A DNA stretch of 61,995 nucleotides from CAYPIE01 sp964410665 (GCA_964410665.1 CAYPIE010000026.1:1-61995), one strand, 5' to 3'. Counted from the first letter of the stretch, positions 26,318-35,471 are shown. The notes: generated by a model from the sequence alone, not told the origin. Program-made: numbers and translations.

Positions 26318-28132
26318 ATGATGCGATTTATTCTTGCCTTCGCTGGTCTGTTGTTGACCGCTTGGCTGAGCGGCTCGGGCCAGGTGACTGCGGAACCGCT
26401 GACGCTCGAACAAATCGAGCAACAGCGAATCAAGGTGATCAACCAGGTGCGTCCCTCGGTCGTCGCCGTCTTTGCCACGGGCGGTCGCGGCGGCGGATCC
26501 GGGGTGGTCATTGACCCTGAGGGATATGCTCTGACCAACTTCCACGTTGTCTCCGGACTCGGACCGACCATGCAGTGTGGGCTACCCGATGGCGTGCTCT
26601 ACGATGCCGTACTGGTAGGCTTGGATAAGGTCGGCGATGTGGCCTTGATCAAGCTGTTGCCCAAAGAAGAAGGCAAACCCTTCCCCTATGCCACAATGGG
26701 CGATAGCGACAAGGTCCGACCTGGAGACTGGTCGATCGCAATGGGCAACCCCTTTCTGTTGGCCACCGACTTTACCCCGACCGTGACCTTCGGACTGATC
26801 AGTGGGGTGCACCGCTATCAATACCCCGGCGGCAAAGGGCTCTTGGAATATACCGACTGCATTCAGATCGATACCTCGATCAACCCGGGGAACTCCGGCG
26901 GGCCGCTGTTTAACCTGACGGGTGAGCTGATCGGCATCAATGGCCGCGGTTCCTTTGACAAACGCGGCCGGGTCAACTCAGGCGTCGGCTATGCGATCTC
27001 GATCAATCAGATCAAAAACTTTTTAGGCCATTTGTATGCCGGGATCGACACCGACCATGCCACCCTCGGAGTCCGCGTCGAGACGCCTCGTGATGATGCG
27101 TTGGGGCGGGTAATCGTCACCGAAGCCCTGGAAAACGCCGATGCGTATCGCCGCGGCTTGGATCTGGATGATGAGATGGTCTCCTTTGCCGGTCGGCCGG
27201 TGACCAGTGTGAACCAATACAAAAATATCCTTGGCATCTTTCCTGAAGGTTGGCGTGTCCCGCTGGTCTACCGGCGCAACAACGACAAGCAAGCCATCTT
27301 GGTGCGACTGATGGGGAACCAGGTCCAGCCCAACCAACCCGATCCCGAACCACAACGTCCACCCGGCCGTCGCCAACCGACCACGCCCAAACCGGACTCC
27401 CCGGCCAACAAGTACTACAAGGCCAAGAAGGGGTTTGCCAACTACTACTTCAACGAGCAAAAGCAGGCCGCCCTCCTGGACAAAGTACGTGCCGTTCAAG
27501 GAGACTTCGCCAAGCTCGCCGGAGACTGGTCCATGCGGGGTACCTTTACCATGGCCGATCGCAAGGGAGCCATGGTATGTACCTTCCGTGACAACTCGAA
27601 CGAGGGAGGCCAGGCTTCCCCGGTGATCAAGTTAACGCTCAATGTCGATTACCGGCTCGAACCGCTGAGTACCCGTCTGTCTGAAAGCGATCTGCTCGAA
27701 CCGATCAACTCGGGCGGTTTGATGGTGGCCCTGCACAACTGGCGACGTTTCCTCCTCAAGGGCAAGGAGGGCTTCGAGGCCGACTTCTACCATGGCGGGT
27801 ATGAGCCCTTTTATCGCCAACCGCTGGAGCCCGGTGCCAAAGACGAGCTTGTCGACTTGATGAGCCTACGTCACGACACCGAGGTGTTGCACAGTGATCA
27901 TGCCTCGATTCGAGCCAAGTGGTACTTCTCTCAGAAAGAACCGGGCAAGCTATTGGGTTTTGAGACCTGGGTATCCGACCGACGGGATCCCTGTGAAGTG
28001 TACCTGCATGATTACAAGCCTGTCGCCGGCCGAATGTTGCCGCACACCTTCGAAGTCCGTCATGGCGATAAGCGCTACGCGATCCTTGAGATCCAAGAAT
28101 ACACATTTCAACAAAATAAAACTGGCGAGTAA
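26318..28132 (+). CDS. Trypsin-like PDZ serine protease (HtrA-like, intact triad) with an extra C-terminal domain
   Basis: A 604-residue exported protein; the ATG at 26318 begins a signal peptide (MMRFILAFAGLLLTAWLSG). The protease domain keeps the whole triad: His76 in ALTNFHVVSG, Asp107 in KVGDVALIKL and Ser193 in INPGNSGGPLFN. A PDZ-like domain follows at about residues 235-320 (LGVRVETPRDDALG to YKNILG). After a Pro-rich linker (about 330-355) comes a 250-residue domain I cannot assign (AGDWSMRGTFTMADRKGA, ADFYHGGYEPFY). It is the first and only catalytically complete member of a three-gene series with spacings of 32 and 25 bp. Its likely role is periplasmic protein quality control or regulated proteolysis. 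Confidence 0.9.
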   Translation: MMRFILAFAGLLLTAWLSGSGQVTAEPLTLEQIEQQRIKVINQVRPSVVAVFATGGRGGGSGVVIDPEGYALTNFHVVSGLGPTMQCGLPDGVLYDAVLVGLDKVGDVALIKLLPKEEGKPFPYATMGDSDKVRPGDWSIAMGNPFLLATDFTPTVTFGLISGVHRYQYPGGKGLLEYTDCIQIDTSINPGNSGGPLFNLTGELIGINGRGSFDKRGRVNSGVGYAISINQIKNFLGHLYAGIDTDHATLGVRVETPRDDALGRVIVTEALENADAYRRGLDLDDEMVSFAGRPVTSVNQYKNILGIFPEGWRVPLVYRRNNDKQAILVRLMGNQVQPNQPDPEPQRPPGRRQPTTPKPDSPANKYYKAKKGFANYYFNEQKQAALLDKVRAVQGDFAKLAGDWSMRGTFTMADRKGAMVCTFRDNSNEGGQASPVIKLTLNVDYRLEPLSTRLSESDLLEPINSGGLMVALHNWRRFLLKGKEGFEADFYHGGYEPFYRQPLEPGAKDELVDLMSLRHDTEVLHSDHASIRAKWYFSQKEPGKLLGFETWVSDRRDPCEVYLHDYKPVAGRMLPHTFEVRHGDKRYAILEIQEYTFQQNKTGE

Positions 28133-28164
28133 GCTGTTTCCGTGGGCGATCGATAGGGCATCCC

Positions 28165-29250
28165 ATGATCAACTGGTTTGTGCGTTTTACCCTGGTTTGC
28201 CTCACGATGGGCGTTTTGTCCCCGAGCGCTTGGGCGCAAAAGTCCTTTGAGGAGGTCTCCACAGAAGTCAATCGCAAAGTGGTGAAGCTGTTTGGCTCCG
28301 GCGGCTTTCGAGGCGTCGTGGCCTATGGTTCAGGCATCATCATTTCTCCGGATGGTTATGTCTTAACCGTTGCATCCCAGATGCTCAACACTCCGGACCT
28401 CCGTGTCCATCTCTATGATGGCCGCCGCTTGCAGGCCAAGGTGGTCGTGGTCGAACGCGAACTCGATGCTGCCTTGGTCAAGATTCAAGGCGAAGAGGGG
28501 TTTCCCTTGGACTTGCCTTACTTTGACTTCCTGAACCTGGCCCAGCAACCCCTGGCCAGCCCGGGGGATTGGGTGCTCGGCTTCAGTAACCAGTTCGAGA
28601 TTGCCACCCGCGATGAACCCGTCACTGTGCAACGGGGCGTCATCGCCGCCTATACCCAGCTGGTCGGCCGACGCGGCATCTTTGAGGCTCCCTATCGGGG
28701 CGACGTCTATGTGATCGATGCCATTACCAACAACCCCGGCGCGGCTGGCGGAGCGATTACGACTCGGAATGGTCGCTTGATCGGGATCGTGGGCAAAGAG
28801 CTACGCAACACCTTAACCGACACCTGGATCAACTACGCTCTCCCCATCCAGGCCCGTGTCGAGGTTGTCACTGAGGGCAAGAAGGTCCCCATCCATCTGC
28901 CCGACTTTGTACGGCTTGGCATGGCAGGCAAATACAAACCGACCAAGCGCGACGAAGAGGACCCAAGCGGGCCCGGCGGTTACCATGGCATTGTCTTCGT
29001 CCCCAACGAGCTGGAACGCACACCTCCCTACGTGGAGCGGGTCAAGCCCGACTCCCCGGCGGCCAAGGCGGGGCTGCGTCCAGATGACCTGGTCGTCTTT
29101 GTCAACGGTGAGCCGGTGGTGAGTATCAATTCACTCAACGAGCTGTTTCAACGCACCCGACCCGGGATGCAACTGCAGCTGGAAGTCCGGCGGGGCGACA
29201 ACCTGCAAAGCATCGACTTGACCCTGGGCGAGTACCCGAAGAAAAAATAG
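28165..29250 (+). CDS. Catalytically dead trypsin/PDZ protein (pseudoprotease)
   Basis: A 361-residue exported protein with signal peptide MINWFVRFTLVCLTMGVLSP and a cleavage site near AWAQ. The trypsin fold is recognisable (SGIIISPDGYVLT, LDAALVKI, TNNPGAAGGAI) and a C-terminal PDZ domain is present (PDSPAAKAGLRPDDLVVFVN). Compared with the upstream protease, the catalytic His is replaced by Ser71 (TVASQM instead of TNFHVV) and the nucleophile Ser by Ala194 (GAAGGA instead of GNSGGP). Asp101 remains. The reading frame is intact and the fold motifs are conserved, so this is a maintained non-catalytic protein, not a decaying pseudogene. A regulator or adaptor of the neighbouring active protease is a reasonable inference. 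Confidence 0.88.
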   Translation: MINWFVRFTLVCLTMGVLSPSAWAQKSFEEVSTEVNRKVVKLFGSGGFRGVVAYGSGIIISPDGYVLTVASQMLNTPDLRVHLYDGRRLQAKVVVVERELDAALVKIQGEEGFPLDLPYFDFLNLAQQPLASPGDWVLGFSNQFEIATRDEPVTVQRGVIAAYTQLVGRRGIFEAPYRGDVYVIDAITNNPGAAGGAITTRNGRLIGIVGKELRNTLTDTWINYALPIQARVEVVTEGKKVPIHLPDFVRLGMAGKYKPTKRDEEDPSGPGGYHGIVFVPNELERTPPYVERVKPDSPAAKAGLRPDDLVVFVNGEPVVSINSLNELFQRTRPGMQLQLEVRRGDNLQSIDLTLGEYPKKK

Positions 29251-29275
29251 GCACGACGAACGACCGAGGATGACC

Positions 29276-31411
29276 ATGACCCGCTTTTTTGTGTTGCTGG
29301 GCAGCCTGTGGATGCTCGTGCTGACCCCGGGAGTGTTCAGCCAAGAGCCGGCCAACCCCAACGCCCTGCTGGAACAGGCGACCAAACGAGCAGCCGCTCA
29401 GGTGGCGCCCAGCATCGTCAAGATTGAAACCTCGGGGGGTACCGAGGTGATCGCCCGCGGCCCCCGCGGTCGGCAGGTTCGCAAAGGGACCGGTCCTACC
29501 ACCGGGGTCATTGTCGATCCGGATGGCTATGTGATTTCGAGTGCGTTTAACTTTGCCAATAAACCTTCTGACATTTTCGTGAGCATACCTGGTCAGGAAC
29601 GGAAGGTCGCTGAGGTCGTGGCAACCGATCAGACGCGTATGCTGACGCTACTCAAGGTGGATGCGGCAAGCTTACCGGTGCCCAAGGCCTATCCTCGGCA
29701 GGAGATCCAGGTTGGCCAGTGGTCCATCGCGCTGGGCCGAACCTTGGACCCCGACCTGAGCCATCCTCCCTCGGTGAGCGTTGGCATCATCAGTGCCATG
29801 GACCGCATCTGGGGCAAGGCCATTCAAACCGATGCCAAGGTGTCACCCGTCAACTATGGGGGCCCGCTGGTAGCCTTGGATGGTCGGGTCCAAGGGATCC
29901 TGGTGCCAGCGTCACCACAGGGCGAAGGAGAGACGGCCGGGGTAGAGTGGTATGACTCGGGGATTGGCTTTGCGATCCCATTCGAAGATGTGCTCGAGAC
30001 TTTGCCACGGCTCAAGGAAGGAAACGATCTCAAGCAGGGCATCCTGGGCATTCGTCCCAAGGAGAGCGACCTCTATAGTATCGAACCGGAGATCGGAACG
30101 GTCAGCCCCGAATCAGCGGCCGCCCGGTCCGGACTCAAGCCCGGCGATGTCATTGTCTCGATCGATGGCCAGACGGTGGCAAATCAGGCCCAGGTGCTGC
30201 ATAAGCTCAAGCCCAAATATGCCGGCGACAGCGTCACGCTCAAGGTTCGGCGTGATGGCAAAGAACTCGCCTTTGACAACATCGTAATGACCGGTGCCCT
30301 GGCCGCGCTGGCTCGGCCCTTCTTGGGCATTCTACCGATGCGTGATGACCCAGAACTGGGCGTCGCGATCCGCTTTGTCTTCCCCGATAGCCCCGCCGCC
30401 AAGGCCGGCCTCCAAGCCGGCGACCGGATCATGAAACTTGCCCCGGCAAATGTCCGTAAGCTCGCGCCGTTTGCCGGCCGCAACCAGCTGATGCGATTGG
30501 TCAGCCGGATCCCCGCCGGGACCGAGATCAAGCTGGAAGTCAAACGAGGCGAAGCGGACAAAACCGAGACCGTCACCACGCGTCTGGATGCTGCCCCCGA
30601 CACCATCCCCGCCACACTGCCCATGCCTTCCAGTCAAGGCCGTGCGCTGGAAAAACCCAAGTCGCTCCGTCCGATGCGGCGTCGTGGCAATCCGCAGGAT
30701 GATCCGGACGAGGAAAACGAGGACGAGGAAAAAGGTGCCAAGGACGACGATGCCGATGCAAAGAAAGCCGAGGACAAGAAGGTCGAGACGGGATTGATCA
30801 AGCGCAGCGATACGACCCTGAATCGGGACTACTGGCTGTATGTGCCGGAAAACTATGACCGCAATGTGGCGCATGGCCTGATTATCTGGCTGCATCCCCC
30901 CGGAAAGGCGGGCAAAGATGCCAATGACCTGCTCGACATCTGGACCCGCTTCTGTCTGGACCATCACTTCATCATTCTCGGACCGCAATCGGTCAACGAG
31001 CGTGGCTGGATCGCCAGTGAGATGGAATTTGTCTTGGGCCATATCCGTGAAGTGATGGAGCAATACACGGTCGACCGGCAGCGGATCGTGGCCCATGGCA
31101 TGGGCATCGGTGGGCAATTTGCCTATTACCTTGGCTTCAACGCCCGCGATCTGATCCGTGGGGTGGCCAGCACCGGGGCGGTGCTGGCCAACAAGCCCAA
31201 AGAAAACATCTTGACGCAACCGTTGGCTTTCTTCATCGTAGCCGGTGATAAAGATCCGATCGTCAACGATATCCGTGAAGGCAAGGAAAAGCTTGAGCAA
31301 GAGAAGTTTCCGGTCATCTATCGCCAGATCAAGGAATTTGGCAAGGAATATCTGGATGTGTCCACCTTTGAGGAGCTCTGCCGCTGGATCGATGCCCTGG
31401 ATCGGATTTGA
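29276..31411 (+). CDS. Double pseudo-enzyme: dead trypsin domain, two PDZ domains, dead alpha/beta-hydrolase domain
   Basis: A 711-residue exported protein. ATG 29276 has GAGG six bp upstream; ATG 29270 is the alternative. Signal peptide: MTRFFVLLGSLWMLVLTPGV. In the N-terminal trypsin fold all three catalytic positions are changed: His to Phe (about 91, VISSAFNF), Asp to Met (about 122, RMLTLLKV), Ser to Tyr (about 194, VNYGGPLV). Two PDZ domains follow (about 240-320 and 325-420; ESAAARSGLKPGDVIVSIDG, DSPAAKAGLQAGDRIM). An acidic linker (DDPDEENEDEEKGAKDDDAD) leads to an alpha/beta-hydrolase-like domain (DYWLYVPENYDRN, HGLIIWLHPPG). Its nucleophile elbow reads HGMGIGGQ, with Gly in place of Ser. 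Function unknown; a scaffold is inferred. Confidence 0.85.
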   Translation: MTRFFVLLGSLWMLVLTPGVFSQEPANPNALLEQATKRAAAQVAPSIVKIETSGGTEVIARGPRGRQVRKGTGPTTGVIVDPDGYVISSAFNFANKPSDIFVSIPGQERKVAEVVATDQTRMLTLLKVDAASLPVPKAYPRQEIQVGQWSIALGRTLDPDLSHPPSVSVGIISAMDRIWGKAIQTDAKVSPVNYGGPLVALDGRVQGILVPASPQGEGETAGVEWYDSGIGFAIPFEDVLETLPRLKEGNDLKQGILGIRPKESDLYSIEPEIGTVSPESAAARSGLKPGDVIVSIDGQTVANQAQVLHKLKPKYAGDSVTLKVRRDGKELAFDNIVMTGALAALARPFLGILPMRDDPELGVAIRFVFPDSPAAKAGLQAGDRIMKLAPANVRKLAPFAGRNQLMRLVSRIPAGTEIKLEVKRGEADKTETVTTRLDAAPDTIPATLPMPSSQGRALEKPKSLRPMRRRGNPQDDPDEENEDEEKGAKDDDADAKKAEDKKVETGLIKRSDTTLNRDYWLYVPENYDRNVAHGLIIWLHPPGKAGKDANDLLDIWTRFCLDHHFIILGPQSVNERGWIASEMEFVLGHIREVMEQYTVDRQRIVAHGMGIGGQFAYYLGFNARDLIRGVASTGAVLANKPKENILTQPLAFFIVAGDKDPIVNDIREGKEKLEQEKFPVIYRQIKEFGKEYLDVSTFEELCRWIDALDRI

Positions 31412-31494
31412 TCCCGGCAAGGCATCTCGACTCCGCGACGCGACCGGAACGAGTGCTCCAGGGCCCGGCTCCCCTACCACGGAGGCCCTGCAAC

Positions 31495-32619
31495 GTGGCA
31501 CCGGACGCTGAGCCATCTCGGGCTAAAGAATGGGCGGCGCACTGCTGGGAGGGCCTCGACCTCTGGGCTTGGCTCCGCCTGGCCTGGCATAACCACTTCG
31601 CCGTCAGCCCCAAGCTCTGGTATGTTGCGGCTTCGGTGTCCATGGTCAGCTGTGGCCACACCCTGTTACGCATCTACCAGGATTTGCTCTTTGCCCAGCG
31701 CATTCGTCGCACGCCGCTCGTCGCCCCGCCGGTGTTCATCCTAGGCCACTGGCGAGCTGGTACGACGCTGTTGCACGAATGGCTAATCCTCGATCCGCGA
31801 CATACATATCCGAATACCTATCAGTGTTTTTCGCCGCACAACTTCCTGCTTACCGAGCAACTCGCCCGACGGTATTTGGGCTTCATGCTCCCCGCGCGCC
31901 GGCCGATGGACAACATGGCGGTAGGGTGGGAGCGGCCGCAGGAGGATGAATTTGCCCTGTGCATGCTCGGAGCAGCCTCGCCTTATCAGAAGATTGCCTT
32001 CCCCAACCACGATGCCCCCTTCCCCGGAGCCCTCGACTTGGACGGGCTCACCCTGCCGCAACGACGGCAATGGCAGCGGATTTTCTACCGCTATTTGCAG
32101 ACACTGACCTTTCACGATCCGCGACGACTGATCCTGAAGTCGCCGCCACACTCCGCGCGCATTCCCCATCTGCTCGAACTTTTCCCAAACGCCCGGTTTA
32201 TCCACATTGTCCGCGACCCCTATGACGTCTTTCCTTCAACTATCAAGCTGTGGACGGCCCTTTGGCGGCAACAGGGCCTGCAAGTGCCCAACTACGCCGG
32301 ACTCGAGGCCTATGTCTACGGGACTTTTGAGCATCTCTATGCCAAGCTCGAGGCGGGCAAGGCCCTCTTGAGCCCGGGACAGCTCTACGAGGTCCGTTAT
32401 GAGGACCTCCTCCGTGATCCGGTGGGCCATCTCCGGCAGTTGTACCACCAGCTTGACTTGGGTGATTTTGAATCACTGCGTCCGAGGTTCGTCGAAAGCT
32501 GGGCGAAACAACAGCATTACGAACGCAATCGGCACACCCTGACCACCGAGCAGGCGGCCACCATCACGCAGCGTTGGGGGGAAGTGATTCGCCGCTATGG
32601 CTATCCCCTGCGAACCTAG
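31495..32619 (+). CDS. Sulfotransferase-family protein
   Basis: A 374-residue protein. The GTG at 31495 is preferred because GGAGG lies at 31481-31485; a TTG at 31408 overlaps the upstream stop codon and gives an unconserved-looking leader. The PAPS 5'-phosphosulfate loop is seen in PPVFILGHWRAGTTLLHEWL (Ala where Ser is usual) and the 3'-phosphate site in ARFIHIVRDPYDVFPS. The DPRHTYPNTYQCF segment is typical of the planctomycete/proteobacterial sulfotransferase_3 type. It would transfer sulfate from PAPS to a hydroxyl of a lipid, peptide or glycan; the acceptor is unknown. It is notable beside a window half rich in sulfatases. It is 83 bp from the preceding gene and 94 bp from glgA. Confidence 0.88.
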   Translation: MAPDAEPSRAKEWAAHCWEGLDLWAWLRLAWHNHFAVSPKLWYVAASVSMVSCGHTLLRIYQDLLFAQRIRRTPLVAPPVFILGHWRAGTTLLHEWLILDPRHTYPNTYQCFSPHNFLLTEQLARRYLGFMLPARRPMDNMAVGWERPQEDEFALCMLGAASPYQKIAFPNHDAPFPGALDLDGLTLPQRRQWQRIFYRYLQTLTFHDPRRLILKSPPHSARIPHLLELFPNARFIHIVRDPYDVFPSTIKLWTALWRQQGLQVPNYAGLEAYVYGTFEHLYAKLEAGKALLSPGQLYEVRYEDLLRDPVGHLRQLYHQLDLGDFESLRPRFVESWAKQQHYERNRHTLTTEQAATITQRWGEVIRRYGYPLRT

Positions 32620-32713
32620 GTCTCCCTGGTTCCCCTCTGCTCAGCCTGCCTCCAGATTGATACACCAAACCAAGTGGTGTTGAGACATTCTGTTGGTTAC
32701 TAGGAATAAGCCG

Positions 32714-34273
32714 ATGCCGGAAGGCAATCGTGTGGCCTCGATTCTATTTGCCGCCTCAGAAGTGACCCCGTTCGCCAAGACTGGCGGGCTGGCCGATGTC
32801 TGTGGCGCGTTACCCGCGGCGATGGCCCGCCGTGGCCATGATTGCGCGGTGATCATGCCCTTATATGCGGGGATTCACCGGCAAAAGCGCTATCGGATTG
32901 AGCCGACCGATCATTTTCTGGCCGTGCCATTGGGGAACCGGGTCATCTCGGTGCGGCTTTGGCGTGGCCGTCTGCCCGGATCCGAGGTACCCATCTTCTT
33001 CATCGAGAATCGCGACTATTTCGAGCGAGACAACCCCGACCATGGCGCGGGCCTGTACCAGTACCGCACCTACTCTGGGGAGCCCGCCGATTATGCCGAC
33101 AACGGCGAACGCTTCACCTTCTTCAATCGGGCCATCATGGAAGCGGTGCCCTATCTGGGCATGGAACTGGACATCCTGCACCTCAACGATTGGCAGACTG
33201 GCCTGGTCCCGGTGTATCTCCGCGAGCTGTACCGCTATCGTCCTTACTTCAAAAAGGTCCGCACCCTCTTTACCATCCACAATTTGGCCTATCAGGGAGT
33301 TTTCCCCGCCAAGATGCTGTCGCTGACCGGTCTGGATGGACGATTGTTCAACGCACAACAGCTGGAATTCTATGGCCAGCTAAATTTTCTCAAATCTGGC
33401 ATTGTTTTCGCAGATTGGGTCAATACCGTCAGTCCTTCGTATGCCCAGGAAATTCAGACGCGGATTTATGGCTGTAATCTCGAAGGTGTGCTGTCGGAGA
33501 AGCGATATCGATTGAATGGGATTGTAAATGGGATAGACTATCAGGAATGGAATCCTGAGACCAACCCAAACTTACCCGCTCCCTACAATGCTACCACCCT
33601 GGATGTGGGAAAAGCTCGGTGCAAGGCGGCTTTGCAGGGCGAACTGGGACTTGAAGAATCCCCGAGCACGCCGCTGATCGGGGTCGTCGCCCGCTTGGTC
33701 GAACAAAAGGGCATCGACCTGATTATCGCAGCCATGCCGGAGCTGATGGAGCGTCCGATTCAGGTGGCGGTGCTGGGCACTGGACGTGCGGTCTTTCAGC
33801 AGCAGCTCTATGCGTTGCACCAGCGCTATCCACGCCAGCTGGCCACCAAGTTTGTGTTTGACCTGGCCCTCGCCCATCGGGTGGAGGCAGGGGCCGATCT
33901 GTTTCTGATGCCGAGCGCGTACGAGCCCTCGGGGCTCAACCAGTTGTATAGCCTGCGTTATGGCACAGTGCCGATCGTTCGGGCCACCGGAGGCCTGATT
34001 GACACCGTGACCGACGCCAGCGAAGAGAATTTGCACAATCATACGGCCACCGGGTTCAAATTCATCCCGTACAACCAGCGGTCATTGGTCGAGACGGTCG
34101 ATCGCGCTGTGACCATGTATCGTCAGCAGCCGGAGAAGTTTCGCCAGTTGATTCGTACAGGGATGCAGCAAGACTGGTCTTGGGAACGGAGTGCCGGCCA
34201 GTATGAGGAAGTCTATTTTCGCTTGATAGAGGAACGTAACACTCAGATGGGCCGTGGCCGCTTCGGACCGTGA
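32714..34273 (+). CDS. glgA: Glycogen synthase (ADP-glucose type, GT5)
   Basis: GlgA transfers glucose from ADP-glucose to the growing alpha-1,4-glucan in the cytoplasm. The 519-residue length is slightly above the usual 480. The ATG at 32714 is preceded by AGGAA; a TTG seven codons earlier is less likely. Signature regions are ILFAASEVTPFAKTGGLADV (the KTGGL nucleotide-sugar loop, Lys near 22), HLNDWQTGLVPVYL, VNGIDYQEWNPETN and the C-terminal catalytic PSAYEPSGLNQLYSLRYG with TGGLIDTV. The gene is followed 36 bp later by galT, so storage-glucan synthesis and galactose/UDP-sugar interconversion are probably co-expressed. A phosphohexomutase that could supply glucose-1-phosphate is at the other end of the window. 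Confidence 0.97.
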   Translation: MPEGNRVASILFAASEVTPFAKTGGLADVCGALPAAMARRGHDCAVIMPLYAGIHRQKRYRIEPTDHFLAVPLGNRVISVRLWRGRLPGSEVPIFFIENRDYFERDNPDHGAGLYQYRTYSGEPADYADNGERFTFFNRAIMEAVPYLGMELDILHLNDWQTGLVPVYLRELYRYRPYFKKVRTLFTIHNLAYQGVFPAKMLSLTGLDGRLFNAQQLEFYGQLNFLKSGIVFADWVNTVSPSYAQEIQTRIYGCNLEGVLSEKRYRLNGIVNGIDYQEWNPETNPNLPAPYNATTLDVGKARCKAALQGELGLEESPSTPLIGVVARLVEQKGIDLIIAAMPELMERPIQVAVLGTGRAVFQQQLYALHQRYPRQLATKFVFDLALAHRVEAGADLFLMPSAYEPSGLNQLYSLRYGTVPIVRATGGLIDTVTDASEENLHNHTATGFKFIPYNQRSLVETVDRAVTMYRQQPEKFRQLIRTGMQQDWSWERSAGQYEEVYFRLIEERNTQMGRGRFGP

Positions 34274-34309
34274 CCAATCGGAGTTAGATTCTACCTCCCA
34301 GGGAACGCC

Positions 34310-35359
34310 ATGAACCAGGCACTCTCCTCCCAGGACTTCTTGGAACCCGAATATCGTCGTGACCCCATCACCGGCCGCTGGGTGATCATTGCCCCGGAAC
34401 GCTCGCGACGACCCATTCAGGCTATGGTCACCGAAGCCGACCTCGTGGACTTCACTTGTCCGTTTTGCGCTGGCCGGGAGATGGAAACGCCTCAAGAGGT
34501 CCTGGCACACCGAGACCCGGCCACCGCGGCCGACCAACCTGGTTGGCACGTCCGCGTGGTACCGAACCGCTACCCGGCGGTGCGGCCTTTACCAAGTGTC
34601 GATGGCTACTTGCACCCAGGCGCCCAACTGCGTTTACCGGGGACCGGTGCCCACGAAGTCGTCATCGAATGCCCGCACCACGAACGATCCCTGGCGCAAC
34701 TGCCTGTCGAACACATCGCCAAGGTCATGCACACCTATCGCGAGCGGATGTGTTTTTACAGTAACGACTCTCGCTGGGAATACATTCAGGTATTCAAGAA
34801 CGAAGGTGCTCAGGCGGGAGCCTCGCTGGAACATGCGCACTCACAGATCGTCGCCTTGCCGCTGATCCCTCCCGTGGTGCTCGATGAACTCGAAGGAGCC
34901 CGCAACTATCGCCAGCAGTATGGGAACTGTGTCTTCTGTGCCATGATCCAGGAAGAACTAACAAGTGGCGCCCGCCTGGTGGCCCGCACCGCTCAGCTTG
35001 CCGCCATCTGCCCGCTCGCCTCGCGCTTTCCCTATGAGACCTGGATCCTGCCGATCGAGCATGCCGCCTACTTCCAGCACTCGAGCGACGACCTGCTCAT
35101 GGAGCTGGCCATTCTTTTGCGGCAAGTGCTCAAAGCCCTGAATCAGGTCGCTCATGACCCTCCCTTTAACTATCTGATCCATTCCGCCCCGCTGCGTCTC
35201 GAAGAGCCCGACCTCTACCACTGGCACATCGAGATCTTGCCACGACTCACCGAACAGGCAGGCTTTGAGTGGGCCAGCGGCATGGGCATCAACCCGACCG
35301 CCCCCGAACAAGCCGCTTTCGCGTTGCGCGAGGCGGCAATCGCAGCCCTGGTGGAATAA
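34310..35359 (+). CDS. galT: Galactose-1-phosphate uridylyltransferase
   Basis: GalT swaps UMP between UDP-glucose and galactose-1-phosphate in the Leloir pathway. The 349-residue length is normal. The N-terminus has DPITGRWVIIAPERSRRP and the zinc ligands CPFC (residues 50-53). The active-site histidine motif is ASLEHAHSQI (His175, His177, Gln179; family usual HPHxQ, so Ala replaces Pro). The second-domain motif YHWHIEILPR is near residue 305. An additional NCVFC pair mid-protein resembles other bacterial HIT-type GalT enzymes. The ADP-glucose:phosphate adenylyltransferase branch of the family is an alternative because of glgA next door. The TAA stop codon overlaps a long terminator-like palindrome. 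Confidence 0.93.
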   Translation: MNQALSSQDFLEPEYRRDPITGRWVIIAPERSRRPIQAMVTEADLVDFTCPFCAGREMETPQEVLAHRDPATAADQPGWHVRVVPNRYPAVRPLPSVDGYLHPGAQLRLPGTGAHEVVIECPHHERSLAQLPVEHIAKVMHTYRERMCFYSNDSRWEYIQVFKNEGAQAGASLEHAHSQIVALPLIPPVVLDELEGARNYRQQYGNCVFCAMIQEELTSGARLVARTAQLAAICPLASRFPYETWILPIEHAAYFQHSSDDLLMELAILLRQVLKALNQVAHDPPFNYLIHSAPLRLEEPDLYHWHIEILPRLTEQAGFEWASGMGINPTAPEQAAFALREAAIAALVE

Positions 35360-35426
35360 ATCTTTGTTCACTGAGCGACTCCAGGGACACGACCGAAGCC
35401 CTGGAGTCGCTCAGTGAACAAAGATT
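35359..35426. terminator. Perfect 28-bp palindrome between convergent galT and sulfatase gene
   Basis: Positions 35359-35386 are the exact reverse complement of 35399-35426, with a 12-nt loop. The left arm starts on the last base of the galT stop codon and the right arm ends 46 bp before the stop of the opposing sulfatase gene. Both outer edges are A/T-rich (AATCTTTG / CAAAGATT), so the RNA from either strand ends its stem in a short U-containing tail. A bidirectional terminator is the natural reading. Confidence 0.85.
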
Positions 35427-35471
35427 GCGTCGTTCGAAAGTACGTGCGGCCGGTTACCACTGAGGCGGCTG

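Noticed and set aside
28165..29250. Pseudogene call for the second trypsin-like gene
   Set aside because: The frame, signal peptide, fold motifs and PDZ domain are all intact; only the catalytic His and Ser are replaced.
30332..31516. 394-codon minus-strand open frame opposite the pseudo-hydrolase gene
   Set aside because: It is the antisense shadow of a clearly coding plus-strand gene with PDZ and hydrolase motifs; it has no recognisable domain or ribosome-binding site.
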